From the NCBI GenBank assembly GCA_023458035.1, contig JAEXAX010000031.1, positions 33,274 to 97,273 of the forward strand: a stretch of DNA of 64,000 nt, in the 5' to 3' direction. Positions within the stretch are counted from its first letter, which is position 1; the number at the start of each line of letters is the position of its first letter. Position numbers and translations under genes: made by a program. The notes below the pieces were generated by a model. That model saw nothing but the letters and a program-made list of their open reading frames with translations, did no database searches and had not been told where the DNA came from. This DNA comes from Bacillota bacterium (GTDB lineage Bacteria; Bacillota; Clostridia; Lachnospirales; Lachnospiraceae). This document shows, piece after piece, positions 1 to 8,295 of this stretch.

Positions 1-171
1 GAATTCATCGACAGTGGCATCCAGCCAGATGGGGACGGACAGGTCAAAGGAGGTGCAAAGCGCCTCCAGGCCGCGAAAGATTTTATGCGTCCGGGTGTCG
101 TCGCTGATCTCTTCATAGACCTCATCCCGCAGCAAACGATTCTGTTTCCATATTTTTCCCCAAATGCGCAT
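1..171 (-). CDS. Hypothetical protein, N-terminal 57 residues only
   Basis: A reverse reading frame starts at ATG 171 and runs open off the left edge (57 codons, no stop). The protein begins MRIWGKIWKQNRLLRDE and continues with a DTRTHKIF stretch and IWLDATVDEF. An AGGA ribosome site lies upstream on the reverse strand. The N-terminal wording resembles conserved hypothetical proteins I associate with Clostridia, but I cannot name a function. It diverges from the corrinoid adenosyltransferase gene. The open frame, start signal and non-random sequence make a real gene likely. Confidence 0.6.
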   Translation of the reverse strand, partial: MRIWGKIWKQNRLLRDEVYEEISDDTRTHKIFRGLEALCTSFDLSVPIWLDATVDEF

Positions 172-186
172 TTCCTGCCATCCTTT

Positions 187-216
187 CCGACAATCTCTGT
201 CTGTAGGTAGTATAGA
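187..216 (+). promoter_or_regulatory. Possible promoter of the corrinoid adenosyltransferase gene
   Basis: CCGACA (187-192) and TATAGA (211-216) are separated by 18 bases, just upstream of the AAGGAG ribosome site. The -35 box is poor, so the call is weak. Confidence 0.3.
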
Positions 217-252
217 GGGTGGCCGGCGGCTTGTAAAGGAGAAAATCATATC

Positions 253-762
253 ATGCTGCAAATCTACTACGGAAACGGCAAGGGAAAGACGACTGCACTG
301 GTGGGGCAATGTGTGCGTGCCGCCGGAGCCGGCCTGCAGATCCTGCTGGTTCAGTTTTTAAAAGACAACCGTTCATCGGAACGGGTTATACTGGCGGCTT
401 TGCCCGGTGTCACCGTACTTTCGGGCCGGGAACGGGTTAAATTTACCTTTCGTATGTCAGAGGAAGAAAAGGCCGAAGCAGCGCAGTTTTATACGGCGCA
501 GTTTGAAGAACTGATGAAGCTTGCCGCGGATTATGATCTGATCGCTCTGGATGAATTGCTGGATGCCGTCATCGCCGGTATGCTGGATCGGCAAACGGTG
601 TTGGATTGGCTGGCAGCCGAAAAAGAGCGGCGTGAGATCGTGATCACCGGTCATACCGAAGAAACGGATTTTTTCGTATTGGCCGATTACATCACAAACA
701 TGAAAAAAGAACGGCATCCATATGATAACGGTATCGGAAGTCGTCCGGGAATAGAGAGGTGA
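253..762 (+). CDS. cobO: Cob(I)yrinic acid a,c-diamide adenosyltransferase (CobO/BtuR type)
   Basis: Transfers the adenosyl group of ATP to the cobalt of corrinoids, making adenosylcobalamin-type cofactors in the cytoplasm. The 169-residue protein opens with the P-loop GNGKGKTT at residues 7-14, has a DELLDAV acidic motif near residue 100 and ends with the conserved RHPYDNGIGSRPGIER tail. Length fits the family (about 170-200). The start is supported by an AAGGAG site upstream. No other cobalamin genes are in view, so it probably serves corrinoid salvage or a nearby B12-dependent pathway outside the window. The next gene begins 4 bases after its stop, which suggests co-transcription. Confidence 0.85.
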   Translation: MLQIYYGNGKGKTTALVGQCVRAAGAGLQILLVQFLKDNRSSERVILAALPGVTVLSGRERVKFTFRMSEEEKAEAAQFYTAQFEELMKLAADYDLIALDELLDAVIAGMLDRQTVLDWLAAEKERREIVITGHTEETDFFVLADYITNMKKERHPYDNGIGSRPGIER

Positions 763-766
763 GGCC

Positions 767-1465
767 ATGAATAAAGAGCCTGAGTCGAGAAAACGCATCC
801 GTCATATGTCGGTTATGGACTTTGTCAATGAGATGAAGATCGAGGACAACGTGGACGGATGGCAGAGCGTGATGTTCATCTTCAACGGAGCGCTCAAGGA
901 GGTCGGCACCAAGATCGATATTCTGCATGAGGAATTTCTGCAGACCCATGAATACAATCCGATCGAGCATATCAAGGCTCGTATCAAAACACCGGACAGC
1001 ATTGTCAAAAAGCTGAGGCGCTACGGTTATGACAGCACCATTGAAAACATGGTGAAAGAAATCAAGGATGTGGCCGGTATCCGGGTAGTCTGCTCGTTCA
1101 ATGAGGACATCTATACCTTTGCGAATATGCTGGAGCGGCAGGGAGATCTGGAGATTATCTCGATCAAAGACTACATCGAACATCCGAAGATCAGCGGCTA
1201 CCAGAGCTATCACATGATCGTGCGGGTACCGGTGTACCTGTCGGATAAGGTGGTTCATGCAGAGGTGGAGATCCAGATCCGGACCGTCGCCCAGGATTTC
1301 TGGGCCAGCCTGGAACATAAGATTTATTATAAATTTGAAGGTTCGGCTCCGGAGAGCATCCGCAAGGAGCTTAGAAACTGCGCCCGTATCGTGGCGGAGC
1401 TGGACGCCAAGATGGAGATGTTAAATACCCAGATCCAGGAATTTGCTGCCAAGAAGGAAGAATAG
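767..1465 (+). CDS. Small alarmone synthetase, RelA/SpoT-domain GTP pyrophosphokinase (RelQ/YjbM type)
   Basis: Makes (p)ppGpp from ATP and GDP or GTP during stress. The 232-residue protein is a single synthetase domain without hydrolase, TGS or ACT regions, matching the RelQ/YjbM family (about 210-230 residues). Visible motifs are the KARIKTPDSIVKKLRR substrate segment, DVAGIRVVCSF, KISGYQSYHMIV and the catalytic EVEIQIRT at residues 166-173 followed by DFWASLEHKIYYK. A basic helical C-terminus would support tetramer formation, as known for RelQ. It follows the adenosyltransferase gene by 4 bases with GAGG upstream of the ATG. Confidence 0.9.
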   Translation: MNKEPESRKRIRHMSVMDFVNEMKIEDNVDGWQSVMFIFNGALKEVGTKIDILHEEFLQTHEYNPIEHIKARIKTPDSIVKKLRRYGYDSTIENMVKEIKDVAGIRVVCSFNEDIYTFANMLERQGDLEIISIKDYIEHPKISGYQSYHMIVRVPVYLSDKVVHAEVEIQIRTVAQDFWASLEHKIYYKFEGSAPESIRKELRNCARIVAELDAKMEMLNTQIQEFAAKKEE

Positions 1466-1628
1466 GGTTTGTGAGCGAATCAAGACTCGTGGGGAATGAC
1501 CTGTTTCCAATCCTATATTTATTGTGAATCATCCTCTTCGATGCAGGCAAGATCCGGCCTTAGTAAAGAAGCAGATGTATTAAATCCGACCATTCCAACC
1601 GAGAAAATAAGGAGAAAAGCATACCAAT

Positions 1629-1685
1629 ATGTTCAAACTTAAAAATCAGACACAAGACTGCAACATAAAATACCTGATTACATGA
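1629..1685 (+). CDS. Possible 18-residue leader peptide upstream of the ABC-F gene
   Basis: A short frame MFKLKNQTQDCNIKYLIT starts at ATG 1629 and stops at TGA 1683-1685, only 12 bases before the ABC-F start. An AAGGAG lies at 1609-1614, rather far away (14 bases). ABC-F resistance genes are often controlled by ribosome stalling on such upstream frames. No clear terminator hairpin is visible between it and the ABC-F start, so the regulatory role is only a suggestion. Confidence 0.22.
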   Translation: MFKLKNQTQDCNIKYLIT

Positions 1686-1697
1686 GGATGTTTATCA

Positions 1698-3242
1698 ATG
1701 CTACAAATCCGATCATTGACCATGACACATAAAACAGATCTGCGTGTACTCTTGGAGGATTTCAGCCTGGCGCTGCAGCCGGGTGATAAGGCTGTCATCA
1801 TCGGCGAGGAAGGAAACGGAAAATCAACTCTTTTACGCTGGATTTATGATCCGGCGCTGACGGACGATTATATTGAGACGACAGGGGAACGACTGATTGC
1901 ACGGGAGCGACTGGGCTATCTGCCGCAGGAACTGACCGCAATCGATTCGACTAAAACGATCTATACCTATTTTTCGGAACAAGAACGCTTTTGGGAGCGG
2001 TCGCCGAAGGAGCTGGCAGCCTTGGCCGGCCGTTTTGGACTGTCGCTCGATACATTTTACAGTGATCAGTTGCTTGGGACATTATCCGGAGGCGAGAAGA
2101 TCAAGATTCAGTTCATGCGACTGCTGCTGGATGAACCGACTGTGTTACTGCTGGATGAGCCGTCAAATGATATTGATATTTCGACGCTTGAATTGCTGGA
2201 GGAGCTGATCCGGGACTGGCCCGGGATCGTGCTGTTTATATCACATGATGAGACACTGATCGAGCATACCGCCAATATGGTTATCCATGTCGAGCAGATC
2301 AAACGAAAGACGAAAGCTCGGGTGACGGTGGCTCGTTTGTCCTATCAACAGTATATCGAAGAACGATTGCGCCGGTTTGCGCGCCAGGAGCGGCAGGCCG
2401 TCAGTGACCGATTAGAAAAGAAAAAGCGGGATGAGCGGTATCATCGCATCGAACAAAGCGTCACATACCAATTGGCTCATATGGCAAAGGCGGATCGGGA
2501 CGGTCCGGGCCGTCTGATGAAAAAGAAGATGAAGACGGTTAAATCCCTGGAAAAGCGTTTTGCCAAAGAGGATGAGCAGATGACAGAGTTCCCCGAGCAG
2601 GAAGAGGCCATTTTCTTCAAGCTTGGTGCAGAAGGCGCAGCGCTGCCGATGGGTAAGACTGTGGTCGAGTTTTCTCTGCCTAAATTATATGCGCCGGATG
2701 GAGGCCGGCTGTTGGCCAAAGATATTTTCCTGCGCCTGCGAGGGCCGGCTCATATCTGCATCGTGGGAAAAAATGGCTGCGGTAAATCCACCCTGATCAG
2801 GCGGCTGGCCGAGGAACTGCTGCCAAGAGCAGATCTGCACGCCGCTTACATGCCGCAGAATTATGAGGACAGCCTGCCGGTAGATTTGACGCCGGTCGAG
2901 TATTTGGCTGTCACCGGAGATCGGCAGGAGGAAACGCGAATCCGGACCTATTTGGGGGCCTTAAAGTATACTGCCGATGAGATGTCGCATCCGGTCAGTC
3001 AGCTGTCGGGTGGTCAGAAGGCAAAGGTCTTATTGTTAAAAATGAGCTTGTCCGGGGCGAATGTCCTTATTTTGGATGAGCCGACCAGAAACTTTTCCCC
3101 GCTGTCCGGACCGGTGATCCGAAGGATGATTCGAGAATTTCCCGGGGCGGTCATCAGTATTTCGCACGATCGAAAATTCATTGACGAGTGCTGTGAAACA
3201 GTGTATGAATTAACTTATGACGGATTGCTATTACTGGGCTGA
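1698..3242 (+). CDS. ABC-F family ATPase, possible ribosome-protection factor
   Basis: A soluble two-domain ATPase of 514 residues with no membrane segments, as in ABC-F proteins that bind the ribosomal E site and act as translation factors or dislodge antibiotics. Domain 1 has Walker A GEEGNGKST (36-44), signature LSGGEK (129-134) and Walker B VLLLDEPS (149-156). A charged linker rich in Lys and Arg spans about 205-300. Domain 2 has GKNGCGKST (357-365), LSGGQK (436-441) and VLILDEPT (456-463). After the second Walker B the usual NHLD is replaced by RNFSPLS. Length is close to Lsa/Vga-type members (about 500), but the sequence alone does not fix a resistance profile. A short upstream frame may be a leader. 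Confidence 0.85.
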   Translation: MLQIRSLTMTHKTDLRVLLEDFSLALQPGDKAVIIGEEGNGKSTLLRWIYDPALTDDYIETTGERLIARERLGYLPQELTAIDSTKTIYTYFSEQERFWERSPKELAALAGRFGLSLDTFYSDQLLGTLSGGEKIKIQFMRLLLDEPTVLLLDEPSNDIDISTLELLEELIRDWPGIVLFISHDETLIEHTANMVIHVEQIKRKTKARVTVARLSYQQYIEERLRRFARQERQAVSDRLEKKKRDERYHRIEQSVTYQLAHMAKADRDGPGRLMKKKMKTVKSLEKRFAKEDEQMTEFPEQEEAIFFKLGAEGAALPMGKTVVEFSLPKLYAPDGGRLLAKDIFLRLRGPAHICIVGKNGCGKSTLIRRLAEELLPRADLHAAYMPQNYEDSLPVDLTPVEYLAVTGDRQEETRIRTYLGALKYTADEMSHPVSQLSGGQKAKVLLLKMSLSGANVLILDEPTRNFSPLSGPVIRRMIREFPGAVISISHDRKFIDECCETVYELTYDGLLLLG

Positions 3243-3299
3243 ACTGCCTGTGATATGGCGCCGGATAGTATATTGAGCTATAAAGAGTGATTATTATAA

Positions 3300-3357
3300 T
3301 ATGCTCCCCATGTGGCAGACATTGGAAATATCCAAAATCTATCATATGAGGAGCATA
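3300..3357. terminator. 58-nt imperfect hairpin between convergent genes
   Basis: The strand folds on itself almost end to end: 3300-3319 pairs with 3338-3357 with two mismatches and two G-T wobbles, and an inner TTGGA/TCCAA stem (3322-3326 with 3331-3335) closes a 4-base loop. It lies between the ABC-F gene and mecA, which converge, so a bidirectional terminator is the simplest role. There is no T-run directly after either arm, which is atypical. Confidence 0.45.
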
Positions 3358-3406
3358 ATTATGTTCGGGAGAAGGTATTTCAAAGAAAATTCAAGCTAAG
3401 GGCTCT

Positions 3407-4333
3407 TTACAGCGTCAGGGTCTCGATCGCCCTTTTGGCCAGCACGACCCGGCTGTGCTCCTTTAAGAAGGCCTCCTGCTTTTCCAGATAGCGATGGGAG
3501 GAAGCAAATTCCGACAGGCTGTTTAATACCTGCACGAAGGAGGCGGTGGTCATCTTCCTGCCTTTGGTCAGAACAAGCACATACTCAGACTGCTCATTGT
3601 CACCGTCCTTATACAGGCGGCTGTCCCCGACAAAGCTGTCCCTGATCAGGGCACAGGCCTCCATCAGTACTTCCAGATCCTCAAAAAAGAAGAAGCGGGA
3701 GTAGAAGCTGTTGTATTCATCCGGGGACAAATCCTGCGGGATATCCTGTTCAAAACCGTTGATCAGATCAGGGATCTGGGCGCCGGTCATGTAGGCGGCG
3801 CGTGGGTCATCGGAGCCTCCCGGACCGTTTTGCGGGCAGGAGTCATTCCCGGAGTCCGGGCTCTGCGGGGCATTGGTCGGGTTTTGGGAATCTGAATCGG
3901 GCTGCGCCTTCATAGAAGCCCCGGCCTCGCGTTTAACCTTGCCAAGGGAATCCTTTAAGCGGCGCAGTACCTGAAAGAGGTCATCGGCCGACTCGCCGTT
4001 AGCCATGCCGGATAACAGCTGGGAGAGGGTTTTTTCATCATCGTTTCCATGATTAAAATGACTGAAGGCGGTATCCAGCTCATCCGGATTTTCCACCTTG
4101 GTAATATTTAAGACGATGGCCTCCGGGCTGATCGGGATGGCCTCGACCACCAGCGGCATGTCATTGGCCTCAAAGCCGACATCCTGCTTGGCTTGACGCA
4201 TCATTTCCTGAAACAGTGCCCGCGCCTTTTCGGTACCGTAGGCCAGCTCGGAAAGCTTGATATGACGGGACTCCAGGTCGGCAGTGGTCAGGGTGCAGCG
4301 GATGGCATTGTCATTAATACGTTCGATCTTCAT
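3407..4333 (-). CDS. mecA: MecA-family adaptor protein for ClpC
   Basis: MecA adaptors deliver substrates to ClpC and stimulate its hexamer assembly. The 308-residue product starts MKIERINDNAIRCTLT, the typical MecA N-domain that binds substrates (to about residue 85). It ends with a C-domain from about residue 200 (FFFFEDLEVLMEAC, YVLVLTKG, FVQVLNSLSEFA) that in known MecA contacts ClpC. The middle, about residues 95-185, is a long hydrophilic Ser/Pro/Gly/Asp/Asn-rich linker, which explains why it is much longer than B. subtilis MecA (218). clpC lies at 56.8 kb in the same window. A near-consensus reverse promoter is seen upstream. Confidence 0.88.
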   Translation of the reverse strand: MKIERINDNAIRCTLTTADLESRHIKLSELAYGTEKARALFQEMMRQAKQDVGFEANDMPLVVEAIPISPEAIVLNITKVENPDELDTAFSHFNHGNDDEKTLSQLLSGMANGESADDLFQVLRRLKDSLGKVKREAGASMKAQPDSDSQNPTNAPQSPDSGNDSCPQNGPGGSDDPRAAYMTGAQIPDLINGFEQDIPQDLSPDEYNSFYSRFFFFEDLEVLMEACALIRDSFVGDSRLYKDGDNEQSEYVLVLTKGRKMTTASFVQVLNSLSEFASSHRYLEKQEAFLKEHSRVVLAKRAIETLTL

Positions 4334-4428
4334 GTAGAAATCACATCCTTTATACTAAAATTGACATGAAAGCGATGGCTTTCAGTCCTGTTTTTCATAA
4401 CTCCTCTTTGTTACACACTTGTTATAAC

Positions 4429-4457
4429 AGTATAGCTTACGAGGGGGGAGCCGTCAA
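4429..4457 (-). promoter_or_regulatory. Sigma-A promoter for mecA
   Basis: On the reverse strand TTGACG (4452-4457) and TATACT (4429-4434) are 17 bases apart. The predicted RNA start leaves roughly 90 bases of leader. The palindrome TGTTATAACA (4420-4429) sits at the expected start point. Confidence 0.65.
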
Positions 4458-4538
4458 GCGATGAAGGGATGATATTTATATACAAATGTGCAGATTTTGT
4501 GAAATCACAGTGGCCAACTGCAAATTGCAAAATCCGGG

Positions 4539-4567
4539 TTTTCAGAAAAAGGATCCTATGGTATGAT
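4539..4567 (+). promoter_or_regulatory. Extended -10 promoter for ispF
   Basis: TTTTCA (4539-4544) and TATGAT (4562-4567) are 17 bases apart, and TGG directly precedes the -10 box, giving an extended -10 element. It lies about 50 bases upstream of the ispF start. Confidence 0.5.
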
Positions 4568-4619
4568 GAAACAAGCCGAGAGCGAAAATACAATGTTTTG
4601 AAGTAGAATAGAGGTAAAA

Positions 4620-5180
4620 ATGAGAGTAGGAATTGGATATGACGTGCATGCGTTTGAGGACGGTCGGGAACTGATCCTGGGCGGTGTCCGGATACCGACG
4701 GAGCGCGGCTTGGCCGGTCATTCGGATGCCGATGTTTTGGTTCACGCCATTATGGACGCCCTGCTCGGAGCGGCCAAACTCGGAGATATCGGCCTGCTGT
4801 TCCCGGATACCGACGATACTTATAAGGGAGCCGACAGCATGGATTTGTTGCAGGAAGTCGGATTGAAGCTGGAAGAGGCTATGTATGTGGTTGAAAATAT
4901 CGATGCTACAGTGGTGATGCAGGCGCCGAAGCTGCGGCCGTTTATCCCCATGATGGAGGCCAATATCGCCATGACTCTGGGGATCGAAGCTTCTCAGGTC
5001 AGCATCAAGGCGACGACGGAGGAGCATTTGGGCTTTACCGGACGCAGCGAGGGGGTCAAGGCAGTGGCTGTCTGCGCCATCGAGAGCTTGACAAGACTGA
5101 TGGAGGATTCCATGTTTGAGGAATCCGGCGGCAGTTGCAGCGGCGGATGCCGGGGCTGCAGCGGCTGCGGTTCCATGTAA
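4620..5180 (+). CDS. ispF: 2-C-methyl-D-erythritol 2,4-cyclodiphosphate synthase with a Cys-rich tail
   Basis: Cyclises CDP-methylerythritol 2-phosphate in the MEP isoprenoid pathway. The metal-binding residues D8, H10 and H42 are in place (GYDVHAF, VHAIMDALLG), as are SDADVLVHA, GDIGLLFPD, NIDATVVMQAPK and the C-terminal ATTEEHLGFTGRSEG. The core ends near residue 157, the usual family length. The extra 29 residues are Gly/Ser-rich and carry four cysteines (C173, C177, C180, C183), which is unusual for IspF. AGAGG precedes the ATG. The downstream acetyltransferase follows after 36-42 bases. Confidence 0.93.
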   Translation: MRVGIGYDVHAFEDGRELILGGVRIPTERGLAGHSDADVLVHAIMDALLGAAKLGDIGLLFPDTDDTYKGADSMDLLQEVGLKLEEAMYVVENIDATVVMQAPKLRPFIPMMEANIAMTLGIEASQVSIKATTEEHLGFTGRSEGVKAVAVCAIESLTRLMEDSMFEESGGSCSGGCRGCSGCGSM

Positions 5181-5222
5181 ATGAGGAGCCGAACAAAGAG
5201 ATAAATATTTAGGAGAATGAGG

Positions 5223-6425
5223 ATGCGCATCATAGAGTTATTGGGGGATCGCAAAAAACTGACCAAACGATTGTATACTGAGGTGTTTGCGGAGGATTCG
5301 CCGGCTTACGTCAGCTATTATTATACAGAGAAACTGCGGGATAACCGGATCTTTGCCTTTGAGGATAATGAAGAAGGCTTTGTTTCGATGCTGCATCTGA
5401 ATCCCTATACCATGCATGTACGGAATCGGGAACGATTGACAAATTACATCGTGGCGGTGGCGACAAAGCCGGAGTTCCGAGGGCAGCGGATGATGAAGCG
5501 GCTGCTGCTGCGGGCCTTAAAGGAGATGCATGCCAATCGCGAACCCTTCACCTTTTTGATGCCGGCAGCCCGGGAGATTTATCTGCCCTACGGTTTTCGC
5601 TATATCTACGATGCCCGTATCATGCAGATTGAGCCGGAGAATCTGAAGTTCAGTCTGGAGCAGATCCGCGGTAAGTATCCGCAGTTTTCCCACCAGGAGA
5701 TCGTTAAACTGGTTTATGTCCGGAGCGGTGAGGAAAAGGAAGAGGTGACGGCCTTTATGGAGGCTTATCTGTCCAAGCGTTATCAGGTTTATACCAAGCG
5801 TGATCCGGGGTATGTCAGCCGCTGTCTGAAGGAGCTGAAAAGCGAGGGCGGTTATATGGCGGCTCTAAAAGAGAGTGGGAAAATTCATGCCGTCTTCATC
5901 TGTGAGCCGGGACCGGAGCATGTGGTGGTAAAGGAAATTATGGCGGAAAATGCCTTCCTATTATATACCAGCGGTGTGCTGGCGGATATTGTGAGAAAGT
6001 TTGAGAAGCCGGTCAAGATTATCGGCGGTGTTCAGCCCTTTGAACATGCAGGCAATGCGGCCCGGGAGATTCCTTATATTATGGGGCGTATCGTCCATCT
6101 GGCTTCCTTTTTGCAGGATATTCCGGCCGAGGAAGCGGCCAGTATTATCCTAAGCGTGGCCGATCCGTTGCTGCCGGGCAATGACGGCTGTTATGTATGG
6201 CAGCGAAGTGAAGCCGGCACCAGATTGACCAAGCTGGAAAAGGAGCCGGCCGGCACAGCCTGCATCAGCATTGAGGATCTCGGGCAGTTATTGTTCGGAC
6301 GACTGTCGGTTGAGGAGCTGTTAAACGGTGCGGCTGAGGAAACGACCAGACTGGATGCACAGGCGGCAGATTTTTTGGCCGGTCTGACCCCGCTGTCCGG
6401 TGTCTATATCAATGAAAATGTGTAA
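5223..6425 (+). CDS. Eis-like GNAT N-acetyltransferase
   Basis: Probable acetyl-CoA dependent N-acetyltransferase of the Eis type, 400 residues. The N-terminal GNAT fold shows the acetyl-CoA loop region FRGQRMMKRLLLRAL and then FLMPAAREIYLPYGFRYIY. A second GNAT-like domain and a C-terminal sterol-carrier-like domain (about 290-400) are expected from family length. The start at ATG 5223 is preferred because AGGAG (5211-5215) then has 7-base spacing; the in-frame ATG at 5217 sits too close. Known members modify aminoglycosides or protein lysines, but the substrate here is unknown. It lies between ispF and cysS in a probable operon. Confidence 0.75.
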   Translation: MRIIELLGDRKKLTKRLYTEVFAEDSPAYVSYYYTEKLRDNRIFAFEDNEEGFVSMLHLNPYTMHVRNRERLTNYIVAVATKPEFRGQRMMKRLLLRALKEMHANREPFTFLMPAAREIYLPYGFRYIYDARIMQIEPENLKFSLEQIRGKYPQFSHQEIVKLVYVRSGEEKEEVTAFMEAYLSKRYQVYTKRDPGYVSRCLKELKSEGGYMAALKESGKIHAVFICEPGPEHVVVKEIMAENAFLLYTSGVLADIVRKFEKPVKIIGGVQPFEHAGNAAREIPYIMGRIVHLASFLQDIPAEEAASIILSVADPLLPGNDGCYVWQRSEAGTRLTKLEKEPAGTACISIEDLGQLLFGRLSVEELLNGAAEETTRLDAQAADFLAGLTPLSGVYINENV

Positions 6426-6442
6426 ACAAAAGGAGAATTGTT

Positions 6443-7843
6443 GTGAAGATATATAATACCTTGACCAAACAAAAAGAGGAATTGGTTCCGATTCGGGAGG
6501 ATGAAGTCGGCATTTATGTCTGCGGCCCGACCGTTTATGATTTCATTCATATCGGAAATGCCAGGCCGATGCTGGTGTTTGATACCTTGCGCCGCTTCCT
6601 TCTGTCGATCGGTTATCGTGTCAACTATGTGTCGAATTTTACCGATGTTGACGATAAGATTATCAAGCGAGCCAATGAAGAGGGCAAGACCGCCGGGGAG
6701 ATCGCTGAGCGCTTTATCGCTGAATGTCGTCATGACATGGAAGCCTTAAATGTTATGCCGGCGACTGTGCATCCGCAGGCGACGAAGGAGATCGGCGGAA
6801 TGATTGCCATGATCGGCAGCCTGATCGAGGACGGCTACGCGTATGCCAAGAACGGCAGCGTTTATTTCAGAACCAGGCGTTTCAAAGAATACGGCAAGCT
6901 GTCGAAGAAAAATATCGAGGATCTGCAGGCCGGACAGCGGATCGCGGTCGAGGAACAGAAGGAAGATCCGATGGATTTTGTGCTGTGGAAGCCGAAAAAG
7001 GACGGAGAGCCGTTCTGGGAGTCGCCCTGGGGACAGGGACGTCCGGGCTGGCATATCGAGTGTTCGGTGATGGCGAAGGAGTACCTTGGCGAAACCATCG
7101 ACATCCATGCCGGCGGCGAGGACTTGGTTTTTCCGCACCATGAAAATGAGATTGCTCAGTCTGAGTGCTGCAACCATACGACCTTCGCGAATTACTGGAT
7201 GCACAATGCCTTCCTCACCATCGATCATGTGAAGATGAGTAAGTCGAAGGGCAATTTCTTTACGGTGCGCGGCATCTGTGAGCACTATGATCCGATGGTA
7301 TTGCGTTTGTTTATGTTAAATGCGCATTATCGCAGCCCGCTCAATTACAGCACCGAGCTGCTGGATGCGACCAGGCAGTCATTCGAGAGAATCGAGACTG
7401 CTCGTAAGAATCTGCTGTTTTTGCTGGACCATGTGACTGAAACCGAGTTGACCGATGCCGAGGCGGCCGCCTTGATAGAAACCGAAGCTTATGTGACCGG
7501 CTTTGGGTCGGCCTTGGCCGATGATCTGAATACGGCTGATGCCATCGCTTACCTGTTTGAACTGGTGCGTTTCGCCAATACCCGGGCAAACGGGGACAAG
7601 AGCCGTGCCTTCCTGCAGGCTTTGCTGGATCGGATGTCGGCCATGACGGAGGTGCTGGGGCTGCGCTTTGCCGAGGAGGAGTCGCTGGATGCCTATGTAG
7701 AGGACATGATTGCCAAACGTCAGGCAGCCCGCAAGGAAAGAAATTTTGCCAGAGCCGATGAGATCCGTGACGAGCTGGCGGCTGCCGGCATTATCCTGGA
7801 AGACACCAGAGAAGGCGTGAAATGGAAACGAGCAACAAATTAA
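6443..7843 (+). CDS. cysS: Cysteinyl-tRNA synthetase
   Basis: Class I synthetase charging tRNA-Cys, 466 residues. It shows the zinc-binding Cys in YVCGPTVYD (C27), the HIGH-type motif HIGN at 36-39, WHIECSVMA, GGEDLVFPHHENEIAQSE and KMSKS at 264-268. A DALR-type helical domain and the anticodon-binding C-terminus follow. Translation probably starts at GTG 6443, 7 bases after AGGAG (6431-6435). The reading frame overlaps the start of mrnC by 22 bases, indicating translational coupling of cysS, mrnC and rlmB, a classic Firmicute arrangement. Confidence 0.95.
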   Translation: MKIYNTLTKQKEELVPIREDEVGIYVCGPTVYDFIHIGNARPMLVFDTLRRFLLSIGYRVNYVSNFTDVDDKIIKRANEEGKTAGEIAERFIAECRHDMEALNVMPATVHPQATKEIGGMIAMIGSLIEDGYAYAKNGSVYFRTRRFKEYGKLSKKNIEDLQAGQRIAVEEQKEDPMDFVLWKPKKDGEPFWESPWGQGRPGWHIECSVMAKEYLGETIDIHAGGEDLVFPHHENEIAQSECCNHTTFANYWMHNAFLTIDHVKMSKSKGNFFTVRGICEHYDPMVLRLFMLNAHYRSPLNYSTELLDATRQSFERIETARKNLLFLLDHVTETELTDAEAAALIETEAYVTGFGSALADDLNTADAIAYLFELVRFANTRANGDKSRAFLQALLDRMSAMTEVLGLRFAEEESLDAYVEDMIAKRQAARKERNFARADEIRDELAAAGIILEDTREGVKWKRATN

Positions 7844-8295
7844 ACGGCATGGGGCCGGCCGGCATTCTGGAAAAGATCAATCAGACTTTTTCATTGCGGC
7901 CCGTTGACCTGAAAAACTACAGCAGTCTTACCCTGGCCTATCTGGGCGACTGCGTCTATGAGCTGATCATCCGGACGGTGATCGTAGAGCGCGGCAATAC
8001 GCCGGTGCATCAGATGAATAAAAAGTCAAGTCAGCTGGTGAAGGCCACCACCCAGGCCGCCTTGATCGACTACCTGCTGGAGCAGGAGGGATTATTATCC
8101 GAGGAGGAGGAAGCGGCCTACCGCCGCGGCCGAAACGGAAAGTCGGCTACCAGAGCGAAGAATGCCAGTCTGAGCGATTATAAGAAGGCGACCGGCTTTG
8201 AAGCTCTGCTCGGAGATTTGTATCTGCAGGGGAATTATGACAGAATATTATACTTGGTCAGACTGGGGCTGACCGGACTGAGAGAATTGGTATGA
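7822..8295 (+). CDS. mrnC: Mini-ribonuclease III
   Basis: Dimeric RNase III-like enzyme without a double-strand RNA binding domain; known members mature 23S rRNA ends. The 157-residue product has the catalytic-domain signature TLAYLGDCVYELIIR, followed by YRRGRNGKSATRAKNASLSDY and GFEALLGDLYL, which carries the second acidic pair. It overlaps cysS by 22 bases and its stop overlaps the rlmB start (ATGA). ATG 7849 is a possible alternative start because the family core begins only near residue 20; the ribosome site for 7822 is weak. Confidence 0.92.
   Translation: METSNKLNGMGPAGILEKINQTFSLRPVDLKNYSSLTLAYLGDCVYELIIRTVIVERGNTPVHQMNKKSSQLVKATTQAALIDYLLEQEGLLSEEEEAAYRRGRNGKSATRAKNASLSDYKKATGFEALLGDLYLQGNYDRILYLVRLGLTGLRELV

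Noticed and set aside
1..6. EcoRI-type GAATTC at the first base
   Set aside because: A single six-base match at a window edge has no meaning for the biology.
692..1318. Reverse frame of 208 codons opposite the alarmone synthetase
   Set aside because: The forward frame has all RelA/SpoT motifs; the reverse translation shows no family features.
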